Below are positions 32,155 to 40,439 of a stretch of 64,000 nt of DNA, in pieces. The stretch is from contig NZ_CP076607.1 of NCBI RefSeq assembly GCF_018966525.1, forward strand, positions 2,852,001-2,916,000. The letters run 5' to 3'. The notes under the pieces were generated by a model. The model had not been told where the DNA came from. It saw nothing but the letters and a program-made list of their open reading frames with translations, and searched no databases. The stretch comes from Paenibacillus sophorae (GTDB lineage Bacteria > Bacillota > Bacilli > Paenibacillales > Paenibacillaceae). Positions within the stretch are counted from its first letter, which is position 1; every line of letters begins with the position of its first letter. The position numbers and the translations under genes were made by a program.

Positions 32155-33945
32155 TTACTTCGTCAACTGCTCCATTTGCTCAATCACATTTTCAAAGACG
32201 CTCATGGCTTCGCGGATCGGCTGAGGCGATGACATATCGACTCCAGCTTTTTTCAGAATATTGATGGAGTAGTCGCTGCCGCCGCTCTTCAGGAACCCGA
32301 GATAACGGTCAACCGCCGGTTTACCTTCCTCCAGAATCTGTTTGGAGAAGCTGGTGGCCGCCGAGAAGCCTGTCGCATATTTGTAGACATAGAAGCTGTT
32401 ATAAAAATGCGGAATCCGCGCCCATTCCATCTCGATGTCCTTGTCCACAACCATGTCCTTGCCGTAATATTTCAGGTTCAGATCATAGTAAATGGCCGAC
32501 AGATCCTGCGGTGTGAGCGATTCGCCTTTCTCGGCGCGCTCGTGCACGATTTTTTCGAACTCGGCGAACATCGTCTGACGGAACACCGTGGTGCGGAACT
32601 GGTCCGCGTAGTAGGTGAGCAGATACATTTTTTCCTTCTTGTCCGTCGATTTTTCCAGCAAATAATGCATCAGCAGCGCTTCGTTCGTCGTCGAGGCTAC
32701 CTCGGCCAGAAAAATTGTATATTGTGCGTCACGGTACTTCAACGCGCTATCCGAATAGTACGAGTGGAGGGCGTGGCCCATTTCATGCGCCAGCGTGAAC
32801 ATGCTGTTCAGGTTGTCGTTATGGTTCAGCAGCACGTACGGGTGAGTGCCGTAGGCTCCCCAGCTGTATGCTCCGGTGCGTTTGTTCTCGTTCTCGTAAA
32901 TATCGATCCAGCCGTTGTCGTAGCCTTCCTGAAGCGTCTTCAGATAATCCTCGCCCAGCGGCTTTAGGCCTTCCTTTGTGATTTTTTTGGCTTCTTCAAA
33001 AGGAATATCCATCTTGTATTCGTCAACCAGCGGCGCGAACAGATCGTACATATGGAGCTCATCAACGCCCAGCAGCTTCTGACGCAGCTTCATGTAACGG
33101 TGCATCAGCGGCAAGCTCTCATGGATCGTGTCGATGAGGTTCGTGTAGACTTCTTTGGATATGTTGTCGCCGAACAGGGACATCTCCAGCACGGAAGGGT
33201 ACTTCCGGACCCGCGAATAAAAGACGTTCTTGTTCACATTGGCGCTCAGCGTTGCGGCGATCGTGTTCTTCTGCTTGGCATACGTGTCGTATACCGCCTT
33301 GAATGCGTTTTGGCGAACTTCCCGGTTCGGGCTTTCAAGGAATTTTATGTAGCTTCCGTGGGTCAGCTCGACCTCTTTGCCGGACTCGTCCTTGATTTTC
33401 GGGAATTTGAGATCGGCGTTGTTCAGCATGCCGAAAATGTTTTGCGGCGCCTGGGACAGCGTGCCGACCTGCGCCAGCAGCGCTTCCTCCTGTTTCGAGA
33501 GAACATGGGCTTTTTGACGTTTCATTTCGGTCAGCGTAAATGTATAATCTGAAAGCGCCGGATCGGCGATGAACTCGTCAAGCTTCTTAACAGGCAGCGC
33601 AAGAATCTCCGGAGTTACATAGGAGAGGGCTTCGCCAGCATCCACGCTGAGCTTCTTAGCTTTCTGCGAAAGCGCCTGATAGACCGGGCTCGCGGTGTCT
33701 TCATCCTGGCGCATATGGGCGTATACATACAGACGCTCGGTTTTGAGCGACAGTTCGTCGTCCAACTCGAAGCAATCTTTCAGCGCGGAGGCCGTACTTA
33801 GCTTGCCTTGGAATTTGGAGGCTTCCGCAATCAGTTTCTTGGCATCGTCATAAGTTTTGTCCCATTCCTGCTGTGAAGCAAACATATCTTCAAGCTTCCA
33901 ACGGTTCTCAGCGGGTACTTCGCTTCTCTTCAATAATTGTTCCAT
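32155..33945 (-). CDS. pepF: Oligoendopeptidase F
   Basis: A 596-residue M3B metallopeptidase that degrades medium-size oligopeptides in the cytoplasm. The zinc motif TLAHEMGHALHSYY lies near residue 387 with the third ligand in FLAEVASTTNEALL. ATG 33945 (MEQLLKRSEVPAENRWKLED) has AAGGAGG upstream and gives the usual family length. A second in-frame start at 34071 also has its own AAGGAGG; it would add 42 residues that read as a Sec signal peptide (MFFAARSLSALLALGLLQGS, then FSSAAAKQQ). Both forms may be made. I annotate the cytoplasmic one and report the other as a finding. Confidence 0.93.
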   Translation of the reverse strand: MEQLLKRSEVPAENRWKLEDMFASQQEWDKTYDDAKKLIAEASKFQGKLSTASALKDCFELDDELSLKTERLYVYAHMRQDEDTASPVYQALSQKAKKLSVDAGEALSYVTPEILALPVKKLDEFIADPALSDYTFTLTEMKRQKAHVLSKQEEALLAQVGTLSQAPQNIFGMLNNADLKFPKIKDESGKEVELTHGSYIKFLESPNREVRQNAFKAVYDTYAKQKNTIAATLSANVNKNVFYSRVRKYPSVLEMSLFGDNISKEVYTNLIDTIHESLPLMHRYMKLRQKLLGVDELHMYDLFAPLVDEYKMDIPFEEAKKITKEGLKPLGEDYLKTLQEGYDNGWIDIYENENKRTGAYSWGAYGTHPYVLLNHNDNLNSMFTLAHEMGHALHSYYSDSALKYRDAQYTIFLAEVASTTNEALLMHYLLEKSTDKKEKMYLLTYYADQFRTTVFRQTMFAEFEKIVHERAEKGESLTPQDLSAIYYDLNLKYYGKDMVVDKDIEMEWARIPHFYNSFYVYKYATGFSAATSFSKQILEEGKPAVDRYLGFLKSGGSDYSINILKKAGVDMSSPQPIREAMSVFENVIEQMEQLTK

Positions 33946-34183
33946 GGGAATCCTCCTTAATAAATGGGATGAGGTCTGTGCGGGCTGCTGTTTGGCCGCG
34001 GCGGAGGAGAAACTCCCCTGCAGCAGACCGAGCGCAAGCAGCGCTGAAAGGGATCTAGCTGCGAAGAACATGACGGCGGCCTCCTTGAATGTAAAGGTGC
34101 GCCTAGTATTCCCCGGCAATCTGTAATTATGAATCTATTTGTGCATCGATTCCTGCGCCGTATGTCATTTGTCTCGCTTAATA

Positions 34184-34354
34184 TTATGTCAGGAAGTCAT
34201 AAATGACAAAGACAAAAGCCAGCGCAATCATAACAACCGCGATTAATGCCAGGCCCCTTCTCAATCTGGGATCAAGGCGATCCTTGCTCATAATCAGCAC
34301 GGCGCCCAAGCATAGAACGGCCACAACATATATGGCGAGACTTTCATTGTTCAT
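34184..34354 (-). CDS. Small two-helix membrane protein (56 residues)
   Basis: ATG 34354 opens MNNESLAIYVVAVLCLGAVL followed by a charged turn (MSKDRLDPRLRRG) and a second helix (LALIAVVMIALAFVFVIYD). The composition, two clean membrane spans and basic loop make this a believable gene. AGGTG lies upstream. It starts 4 bp after the stop of the 34358-34591 gene, so the two are probably co-transcribed. Function unknown. Confidence 0.7.
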   Translation of the reverse strand: MNNESLAIYVVAVLCLGAVLIMSKDRLDPRLRRGLALIAVVMIALAFVFVIYDFLT

Positions 34355-34357
34355 GGA

Positions 34358-34591
34358 TTACACCTGCTTAAACGCCGTCATGATGCGATTGTACTCTTCC
34401 TCGTTATCTTTATAGGATTCCTTATTGAACCGGTTATTAACCCATTGCATCAACGCGGGGCGGCTTAGAAAAGTATGCGTTTCTTCACCCCATTGATCGG
34501 ATATTTCCCTGAGTACAATATAGCGGCCCTGGACTTCCACAGTCATCATATTCCATTTATCCGTCTTGTATATTTCGTGTTTTTTGATCAT
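34358..34591 (-). CDS. Conserved hypothetical protein (77 residues)
   Basis: Begins MIKKHEIYKTDKWNMMTVEV at ATG 34591, after GGGTGGGACAAC; a longer frame to 34657 has no better signal. It continues with a beta-rich region (GRYIVLREISDQWGEETHTF) and a C-terminal helix rich in Asn, Glu and Tyr. No signal peptide or membrane helix. I do not recognise a characterised family. It heads a two-gene unit with the small membrane protein at 34184. Confidence 0.65.
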   Translation of the reverse strand: MIKKHEIYKTDKWNMMTVEVQGRYIVLREISDQWGEETHTFLSRPALMQWVNNRFNKESYKDNEEEYNRIMTAFKQV

Positions 34592-34685
34592 TGTTGTCCC
34601 ACCCTGGCGATATTTGGCTTTTGATAAATGATAACGCACCGGAGAAGGGAAAAGCAAATTAATTCCGGGTCAATTAAAAGATGGA

Positions 34686-34714
34686 TTGCTTTGCCTGTAA
34701 GATTGAAGTATAAT
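34686..34714 (+). promoter_or_regulatory. Sigma-A promoter of the cold-shock gene
   Basis: TTGCTT (34686-34691), 17 bp spacer and a perfect TATAAT (34709-34714). A 14-base palindrome CGCCATATATGGCG (34724-34737) at the expected transcript start could form an early hairpin. Confidence 0.7.
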
Positions 34715-34759
34715 GTAGATATTCGCCATATATGGCGGTATTTTTAGGAGGTTGTTCAC

Positions 34760-34957
34760 TTGAAAGGTACAGTAAAATGGTTTAACGCAGAAAAAGGCTA
34801 CGGTTTCATCCAAGTTGACGGCGGCGAAGACGTATTCGTTCATTTTTCCGCAATCCAAGGAGATGGATTTAAGACTTTGGAAGAAGGTCAATCTGTTGAA
34901 TTCGAAATCACTGAAGGCAACCGTGGACCGCAAGCAGCTAACGTAATCAAACTGTAA
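34760..34957 (+). CDS. cspB: Cold-shock protein, CspA/CspB family
   Basis: A 65-residue single OB-fold nucleic-acid chaperone. It carries both RNA-binding motifs, KGYGFI (RNP1) and VFVHF (RNP2), and the standard start MKGTVKWFNAEKGYGFIQV. Start TTG 34760 is set by TTAGGAGGTTG upstream. The short palindromic leader may play a part in cold induction, as long structured leaders do in other csp genes, but here the leader is only about 40 bases. Confidence 0.96.
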   Translation: MKGTVKWFNAEKGYGFIQVDGGEDVFVHFSAIQGDGFKTLEEGQSVEFEITEGNRGPQAANVIKL

Positions 34958-35161
34958 GACAAGGCGGAAGGGAGCAGCCCTTCGCTCTGAATATACTTGA
35001 TATGGTAAGCTTTTATTAAGGCGTAACCCAACAATGTATAACTCAAAACACAGTTCTCTCTATGGGAGCTGTGTTTTTTATTTTTGCGTCATCCAATAAA
35101 AATATCAGGGTCTGCCGCTCTTTTGAAGGAGACAGCAGGCCCTTTTCGGTCATAAATAGAT

Positions 35162-35809
35162 TTACTCCACAATTGTCAGAATCTCTTCGATCTCTTTGCG
35201 GGCAATCATTTTGGGTTGAACGGCTGGGTGTCCTAGCGCAACCGCCATATTGATCTGCCGGTCTTCAGGAATATTCAAATATTTCCGAAGATCCTGTTCG
35301 GCTAGCAGCACGGGTCCGGTCATCGGGCAGGTGCCGAGCCCTTTGGCATGTGCGGCGAGCATCAGATTCTGAATGGACAAGCAGCTGCTCTTGATTCCTT
35401 CTTCAGCCCAGATCTCCGGACTGCCGAACTCGAGCGGGTCGAAAATGCGTTCACGGAATTTCGATGTGTATGGGGTTGCCAGGCAAATAATCATCGCGGG
35501 AGCGCTGCCGAAGGCGGTGGCGTAAGGGCCGAACGACTTCACCATCAGCTTGGCTTCCCGCGCCAGTCCGCGTTGTTCCGCCGAGGCGGCGATTTCCTTC
35601 AGCCGATCCCAAGTAAAGGCTTCAATCACTTTGATTTTGTCACGGTTCATTACGGCGATAAACTCCCAGGTCTGCGAGTTGGTATCGCTGGGAGCAAACC
35701 GGGCGCAGTCGATAATATCCCTCACGTCTTCCGGAAGCACATCTTCTTCACTGAAATCCCGGATGCTGCGGCGGGACTGTGCCAATTGCTTGAAATCGTC
35801 AAAAATCAT
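35162..35809 (-). CDS. Nitroreductase family FMN oxidoreductase
   Basis: A 215-residue FMN-dependent reductase. The N-terminal RRSIRDFSEEDVLPEDV and FAPSDTNSQTWEFIAV contain the phosphate- and ribityl-binding residues of the family; the C-terminal part has KGLGTCPMTGPV and MAVALGHPAVQP. Its length is typical of NfsA/NfsB-like or BluB-distant members. Substrates may include quinones and nitroaromatics. GGAAGGGG lies ten bases upstream of ATG 35809. Confidence 0.9.
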   Translation of the reverse strand: MIFDDFKQLAQSRRSIRDFSEEDVLPEDVRDIIDCARFAPSDTNSQTWEFIAVMNRDKIKVIEAFTWDRLKEIAASAEQRGLAREAKLMVKSFGPYATAFGSAPAMIICLATPYTSKFRERIFDPLEFGSPEIWAEEGIKSSCLSIQNLMLAAHAKGLGTCPMTGPVLLAEQDLRKYLNIPEDRQINMAVALGHPAVQPKMIARKEIEEILTIVE

Positions 35810-35879
35810 TGCTGAATGCCCCTTCCAATATTGTTACCAGGTACTAATACCTGCTGCTGAATCTATTATAGCGTAACTT

Positions 35880-36360
35880 CTTCCAAGTGAGAAGTATCGA
35901 CAGCGGTATGGAAAGCAGGCTTTGCTTACGAAATCTTAATCCAGACTGAGAGATTTTCATTATCGAAGCAAGTTCTGATCGTGAGTGACTAAGCGCAGCC
36001 TATCGTATCCAAACAGGCGTATGGATATAAAGATCCGTCCATGCGCTCCAGAATTTGAGCGCCGTTGTATCTGACAATGGAAAAACAGGGTAATACGAAG
36101 AAGTAAAAAGGAAAGAATACACCAAACTGAAGCAGTTTCTGTTTCTTGGCTTGGGTAGGTGACGCTGCTACGGGCTTGCTTCCAGCAGAATGATTTGGTC
36201 TTGCGATTCTTGCTTTGACGGCTGCTCGCCATGCATCGAGAACAGGTATGAGCGAACATAGCCTGCTATGGTTTGACGAAACCTCCATCTCCGCTCTCAA
36301 GTATTGACGTGTAGTGCAGTTAAGTTGCATTTCACATTAAAAGATCCAGGGGATCCCAAA
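35880..36360. other. Unassigned 480 bp intergenic region
   Basis: No convincing gene. Minus-strand frames of about 100 residues (for example 35989-36330) have no ribosome-binding site, atypical codon use and no recognisable motif. The base composition is a little more AT-rich than the flanks. It may hold the decayed remains of a gene lost upstream of ytpB. Confidence 0.4.
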
Positions 36361-36373
36361 GTGATATTGTTGT

Positions 36374-36402
36374 TTGTACAAACGTTTGGATCATATTATA
36401 AT
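36374..36402 (+). promoter_or_regulatory. Sigma-A promoter of ytpB-pfkA
   Basis: TTGTAC (36374-36379), 17 bp, TATAAT (36397-36402). The -35 region lies inside the self-complementary TTTGTACAAA, followed by CGTTTG, so a symmetrical repressor site is possible. Confidence 0.65.
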
Positions 36403-36431
36403 AATTATGATTTGGATAAGGAGACAACAAT

Positions 36432-37529
36432 GTGGAGGCACCGTCATTGAGTGAATTTGAGCAAGGCCGTTCCCTGAGTCCGCGTGGCCCGATTGGATTA
36501 ATGAGCAGGGTCTACAAGTACGTGCTGCCTGAGGTTAGAAACTGCCTTAATCTTTGGCGCAAAGATGCGGAAGGGATTCCCGATCCCGAGCTCCGGAAGC
36601 AAGCGCTCGCAAGCATCGAAACGAAACAGTTTCATTGCGAAGGCGGAGGTGTATATGCCGCCGGAAATTTACCGATGAGGCACATTCTCATTCCGCTGAT
36701 AGTCGCCTACCAGACGATAAGCGATTACTTGGATAACCTGTGCGACCGCAGCACTTCTATGGACCCGGACGACTTCAGGTTGCTGCACCAATCGATGCTG
36801 GATGCGATTACACCAGGTGCTGAACCGGTTAATTATTATGCGCTCCGCAGTGAACAGAATGACGGCGGATATTTGCACCGGCTGGTCCGCACTTGTCAGG
36901 AGATGATCTCAAGGCTTCCTGGTTATATGTCGGCGGCTTCTGAGATCTATGATCTGGCTGCATTGTATACGGACCTTCAGGTATACAAGCATATCCGTCC
37001 GGAATTGAGAGAAGCTGCGCTTAAGGAATGGTGGGAGGAGAACAGAAGCAGGGCGCCGCAATTATATTGGAATGAATTTGCGGCGGCAACTGGATCGACA
37101 TTAGGTGTCTTTATGCTTTTTCTGGCTTCCTGCGATTCAAGGCTGACCAAGCCGGACGTTTCATTAATCCGGTCCGGGTATTTCCCGCATTTATGCTGCC
37201 TGCATATTATGCTGGACTATCTGATTGACCAGGATGAAGACCGGGCCGGCGGCGATCTCAATTTCTGCAATTACTATGACAATACGGATATCATGCTGAA
37301 TCGGATCGCTTCAATCGTGGAGTGGGCACGAAAAGATGTTCGGAACATACCTGAGACTCCCCTGCACCGGATGGTCATCGAGGGGCTGCTGGCATTGTAT
37401 TTATCCGATCCGAAAGTCAGCGAACAGCGGGAAGTTCGCTTAGTGTCGAGACGGCTGATGAAGAGAAGTCCGCTTACCAGACTGTTCTTCTTTGTCAACA
37501 GCCGATGGATACGCAAGCATTTGTATTAG
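36432..37529 (+). CDS. ytpB: Tetraprenyl-beta-curcumene synthase (YtpB/DUF2600)
   Basis: Large-terpene synthase that cyclises tetraprenyl diphosphate to tetraprenyl-beta-curcumene, the precursor of sesquarterpenes found in spores. The 365-residue protein has the Asp-rich DYLDNLCDR metal motif near residue 100 and a second acidic stretch MLDYLIDQDEDRAGGDLNF near residue 260. The typical start PRGPIGLMSRVYKYVLPEVR is present. Start GTG 36432 has AAGGAG eight bases upstream. A sigma-A promoter precedes it and pfkA follows at 24 bp. No squalene-hopene-type cyclase (SqhC/TC) is in the window, so the second cyclisation step must be encoded elsewhere. Confidence 0.92.
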   Translation: MEAPSLSEFEQGRSLSPRGPIGLMSRVYKYVLPEVRNCLNLWRKDAEGIPDPELRKQALASIETKQFHCEGGGVYAAGNLPMRHILIPLIVAYQTISDYLDNLCDRSTSMDPDDFRLLHQSMLDAITPGAEPVNYYALRSEQNDGGYLHRLVRTCQEMISRLPGYMSAASEIYDLAALYTDLQVYKHIRPELREAALKEWWEENRSRAPQLYWNEFAAATGSTLGVFMLFLASCDSRLTKPDVSLIRSGYFPHLCCLHIMLDYLIDQDEDRAGGDLNFCNYYDNTDIMLNRIASIVEWARKDVRNIPETPLHRMVIEGLLALYLSDPKVSEQREVRLVSRRLMKRSPLTRLFFFVNSRWIRKHLY

Positions 37530-37553
37530 CATTCTAAGGAGGAAACCATTCGT

Positions 37554-38525
37554 ATGGCAGATGTAAAGAAAATTGCAGTATTGACAAGCGGTGGAGATTC
37601 GCAAGGGATGAACGCCGCCGTTCGCGCCGTCGTGCGCAGCGCTATTTATCATGGCATTGATGTATTCGGTATTCAGCGCGGATATCATGGGCTATTGAAC
37701 CGGGATATTTTCCCGATGACGATTCGCAGCGTCGGCGACATTATTCAGCGCGGCGGCACAATTCTTCAATCCGCCCGCTGTCTGGAATTCCTGCAGCCGG
37801 AAGGCCAGCAAAAAGGTGCCGATATCTTGCGCGAGTACGGCATCGACGGACTTGTCGTGATCGGCGGCGACGGCTCATACAACGGGGCAAACAAATTGAG
37901 CAAGCTCGGCATCAAGACGATGGGGCTTCCAGGAACGATTGACAATGATATTTCCTTTACCGATTTCACCATCGGTTTCGATACCGCTGTCAGCGTTGTT
38001 GTGGATGCCATTAATAAGCTGCGGGATACGATGTCTTCCCATGAACGTTCTTCAGTCGTTGAAGTTATGGGGCGGCACTGCGGCGACATCGCCTTGCATG
38101 CGGGACTAGCTTCCGGCGCGGAAACGATCCTTGTGCCCGAAATGCCTTTCGATCTGGATGAAGTTGCTGACCGGATGAAGGACAACTTTGCCAGAGGCAA
38201 GCGCCATAGTATTATTATCGTGGCTGAAGGCGTAGGCAGAGGCGAAGATATCGCCCAGGCGCTCAAAGACCGCCATGCTTCGATCGACGCTCGCGTAACC
38301 GTACTGGGACATATCCAGCGTGGCGGCAGCCCGACTCCGGCAGACCGTAATCTGGCGAGCCGTTTGGGTGATTTTGCTGTACGCAGATTGATTGAGGGTG
38401 AATCGGGCAAAGCCTGCGGTATCATTAATGGCGAGCTTACTCTTACGGATATCGATCTTGTCGTCAACACGAAGAAAGAATTCGATCTTGAGACTTATCA
38501 CCTGGCTTTGCGCCTGTCACAATAA
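37554..38525 (+). CDS. pfkA: ATP-dependent 6-phosphofructokinase
   Basis: Phosphorylates fructose 6-phosphate. The 323-residue protein keeps the catalytic Asp of PGTIDNDI, the substrate arginines in SSHERSSVVEVMGRH and GHIQRGGSP, the ATP loop VIGGDGSYNGA and SARCLEF. Two positions are unusual: GGDSQGMNA replaces the nearly invariant SPGMN of the nucleotide loop, and GRHCGDIAL has Cys for Ala. It is not beside accDA or pyk, the common pfkA neighbours, but 24 bp behind ytpB. It may be a second or specialised isozyme. AAGGAGG precedes ATG 37554. Confidence 0.93.
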   Translation: MADVKKIAVLTSGGDSQGMNAAVRAVVRSAIYHGIDVFGIQRGYHGLLNRDIFPMTIRSVGDIIQRGGTILQSARCLEFLQPEGQQKGADILREYGIDGLVVIGGDGSYNGANKLSKLGIKTMGLPGTIDNDISFTDFTIGFDTAVSVVVDAINKLRDTMSSHERSSVVEVMGRHCGDIALHAGLASGAETILVPEMPFDLDEVADRMKDNFARGKRHSIIIVAEGVGRGEDIAQALKDRHASIDARVTVLGHIQRGGSPTPADRNLASRLGDFAVRRLIEGESGKACGIINGELTLTDIDLVVNTKKEFDLETYHLALRLSQ

Positions 38526-38547
38526 GATTGATCATATTAAGAAGGAC

Positions 38548-38580
38548 AAGCCCTGCGCGAATCGTCGTGGGGCTTTTTTG
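38548..38580 (+). terminator. Rho-independent terminator after pfkA
   Basis: AAGCCC/GGGCTT stem with a 16-base loop, then TTTTTTG. Confidence 0.75.
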
Positions 38581-38642
38581 CTGCGTGAAATATCGTGGAA
38601 GCCTTTTTATTGACAGCGATTAAGCGTTGACTAAAGACCCCT

Positions 38643-38766
38643 ATGAACATGGGCGGGCTGGGGGCCCAAATGATACGGAGCATTATGCGCCGAAAAAACG
38701 TTGACTCGCTGGAAAAGCTGATTGAGAATGCGGCCAAGTCAGGCGTCCGGATGATCGCTTGCGGTA
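38643..38766 (+). pseudogene. DsrE/F (YrkE-like) gene fragment
   Basis: The frame from 38643 reads MNMGGLGAQMIRSIMRRKNV followed by DSLEKLIENAAKSGVRMIAC. This is the C-terminal signature of DsrE/DsrF/DrsH-like proteins (MGGLGTKMM...SLEELI...GVKLIAC). The preceding 100 residues of such proteins are missing, an in-frame stop lies just upstream, there is no ribosome-binding site, and similarity ends right after IAC. It is a leftover of a lost sulfur-relay-type gene. Confidence 0.65.
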
Positions 38767-38815
38767 GAACTTCTTGTCAAAAAAAGCCGATAGATAGGAA
38801 CATATATAGTATTGG

Positions 38816-38866
38816 TAAAAAGGGCCGCTCCTCAGCAGATTGATCTGCCTAATGAGCGGCCTTTCT
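38816..38866 (-). terminator. Terminator of the MATE gene
   Basis: GGCCGCTC/GAGCGGCC stem with an inner hairpin (CAGATTGATCTG). On the minus strand it is followed by CTTTTTACC. Confidence 0.75.
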
Positions 38867-38910
38867 TAGTGTTAATTCAAGAGTGCTGCAATTTCTTAGC
38901 CGCAGCTCGG

Positions 38911-40284
38911 TTAGCTCTCCGTCTGCGTTCCTGCATATTGCGCCGCAAATCGGCGCTGGACTTTGAAGAGCCGATTGAGCAGCAGCGCCGCCCCAATAGC
39001 CAAACCCGTAATCAGCCCGATCCAGTACCCGTACGCACCTAAATACGTATGTTCGGCAAGAACATAGCCGATGGGCAGCCCGATAATCCAATAGGCGACG
39101 AAGCAAATGATAAAGGCTGGATTCACATCCTTATACCCGCGCAGAACGCCTTGGGTAGGCGTCGCAATGGCATCGGAGATTTGAAAAAAGATCGCATAGA
39201 TTAGAAAATGCTTGATCAGCGCGATAACTTCCGGATCGGTTGAATATAAGCCCGCCACATGACTGCCGGCAAAGAGCAGCACGAGTGCGGTGGCCAGGGA
39301 CATGGCGGCGGCCGAGCCAATGCCGAGCAGGCTGTACTGGCGGGCATCCTTCAATCTTCCCGAACCAGCCTCGAAGCCGACAAGAATGGTAAGACTCATA
39401 CAGATGCTGAGCGGAATCATGTACAGCATGGAGGCAAAGTTGATCGCCGCCTGATGGGCGGCAATCGTTATCGTATCGAACCGGCTCATCAGCAGGGTAA
39501 CCGTGGAGAAGACTGCTGTTTCAAAAAAGATGGAGAAGCCAATCGGCACGCCGATCAAGAGCTGCTCCTTAATGGCCGCTGGCGAGAGCGCGTGAAATTT
39601 GCGGAGAATCCGCAGATTCTTGAAAGGTTCTGCCCGAAATATAAACAGAAGCGCCACGCCAAAAATGACCCAGTAAGTGATGGCAGAAGCCACGCCGGCA
39701 CCGACTCCGCCCATGCGGGGAAAGCCAAGATTGCCAAAGATCAACAGGTAATTCAGGCCGACATTTACAGGCAGGGCGATCAGAGTAATGAACATGGACA
39801 CCCGGGTTTGACCGGTTGCATCAATACAGCTTCGCAGCACGGTGTACCCGAACAGCGGAATGACTCCGAAGGATATGGCGGTCAGGAAGCGAAAGGCGAT
39901 GCTACGTACGGATGGTTCAAGGTTCATAAAGCCCAGAACCGGTCCCAAAGCGAGCGCTCCAAGCGCCAGCACAAAAAAGGATACGATAAGCGACAGCCAG
40001 ATGCCCTGCATGACTTTGTAAGCCACTTCGCCTTCACGCCGTTTTCCTAACAGCTGCGAAACGATTGGGGTAAGGCCGATTAAGATACCGTTCAGTCCAG
40101 TTTGGACGGGAATCCACAGGCTGGTGCCGATCGCGACCCCGGCGAGGTCGGCAGTACCAAATCTTCCGGACATGTTCGTATCGAAAAAAGCGATCGCGGA
40201 CAAGGCGATTTGAGTGATGAGGATGGGGAAGAGAATATGGAGAAACTGGATTGTTTTTTGGCCTAATGATGTTGTTGGTATCAT
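38911..40284 (-). CDS. MATE family efflux transporter
   Basis: A 457-residue Na+ or H+-coupled multidrug exporter with twelve predicted helices in two similar halves. The N-terminal TSLGQKTIQFLHILFPILIT, then FFDTNMSGRFGTADLAGVAI, GLTPIVSQLLGKRREGEV and the mid-protein RSCIDATGQTRVSM match the NorM/YeeO type. ATG 40284 with CGAGGC upstream is preferred; the frame stays open to 40488 but the extra 68 residues are non-conserved and polar. Substrates cannot be predicted. Confidence 0.9.
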   Translation of the reverse strand: MIPTTSLGQKTIQFLHILFPILITQIALSAIAFFDTNMSGRFGTADLAGVAIGTSLWIPVQTGLNGILIGLTPIVSQLLGKRREGEVAYKVMQGIWLSLIVSFFVLALGALALGPVLGFMNLEPSVRSIAFRFLTAISFGVIPLFGYTVLRSCIDATGQTRVSMFITLIALPVNVGLNYLLIFGNLGFPRMGGVGAGVASAITYWVIFGVALLFIFRAEPFKNLRILRKFHALSPAAIKEQLLIGVPIGFSIFFETAVFSTVTLLMSRFDTITIAAHQAAINFASMLYMIPLSICMSLTILVGFEAGSGRLKDARQYSLLGIGSAAAMSLATALVLLFAGSHVAGLYSTDPEVIALIKHFLIYAIFFQISDAIATPTQGVLRGYKDVNPAFIICFVAYWIIGLPIGYVLAEHTYLGAYGYWIGLITGLAIGAALLLNRLFKVQRRFAAQYAGTQTES

Positions 40285-40362
40285 GAAATATGCCTCGTTA
40301 TCTTTAAGTTTGAAAAATCGGGAACATGAGTGAGCATGAGCCGCTGCACACCCGTTTCCAGC

Positions 40363-40392
40363 AAAGAACCCGGCACTTAAGCCGGGTCTTTG
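40363..40392 (-). terminator. Terminator of the DUF4015 gene
   Basis: ACCCGGC/GCCGGGT stem with a six-base ACTTAA loop. On the minus strand it is followed by TCTTTG. Confidence 0.65.
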
Positions 40393-40439
40393 ATCATAAT
40401 ATAAGACTAAATTTGATGAATGAATAATTGCAGTATTCG

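Noticed and set aside
34590..34620. T-box-like AGGGTGG sequence on the minus strand
   Set aside because: The ACCGCG continuation, specifier hairpin and terminator of a T-box are all missing; it is the ribosome-binding region of the 34358 gene.
39259..40050. 263-codon frame antisense to the MATE gene
   Set aside because: Polar, low-complexity translation opposite a membrane protein, a usual artefact.
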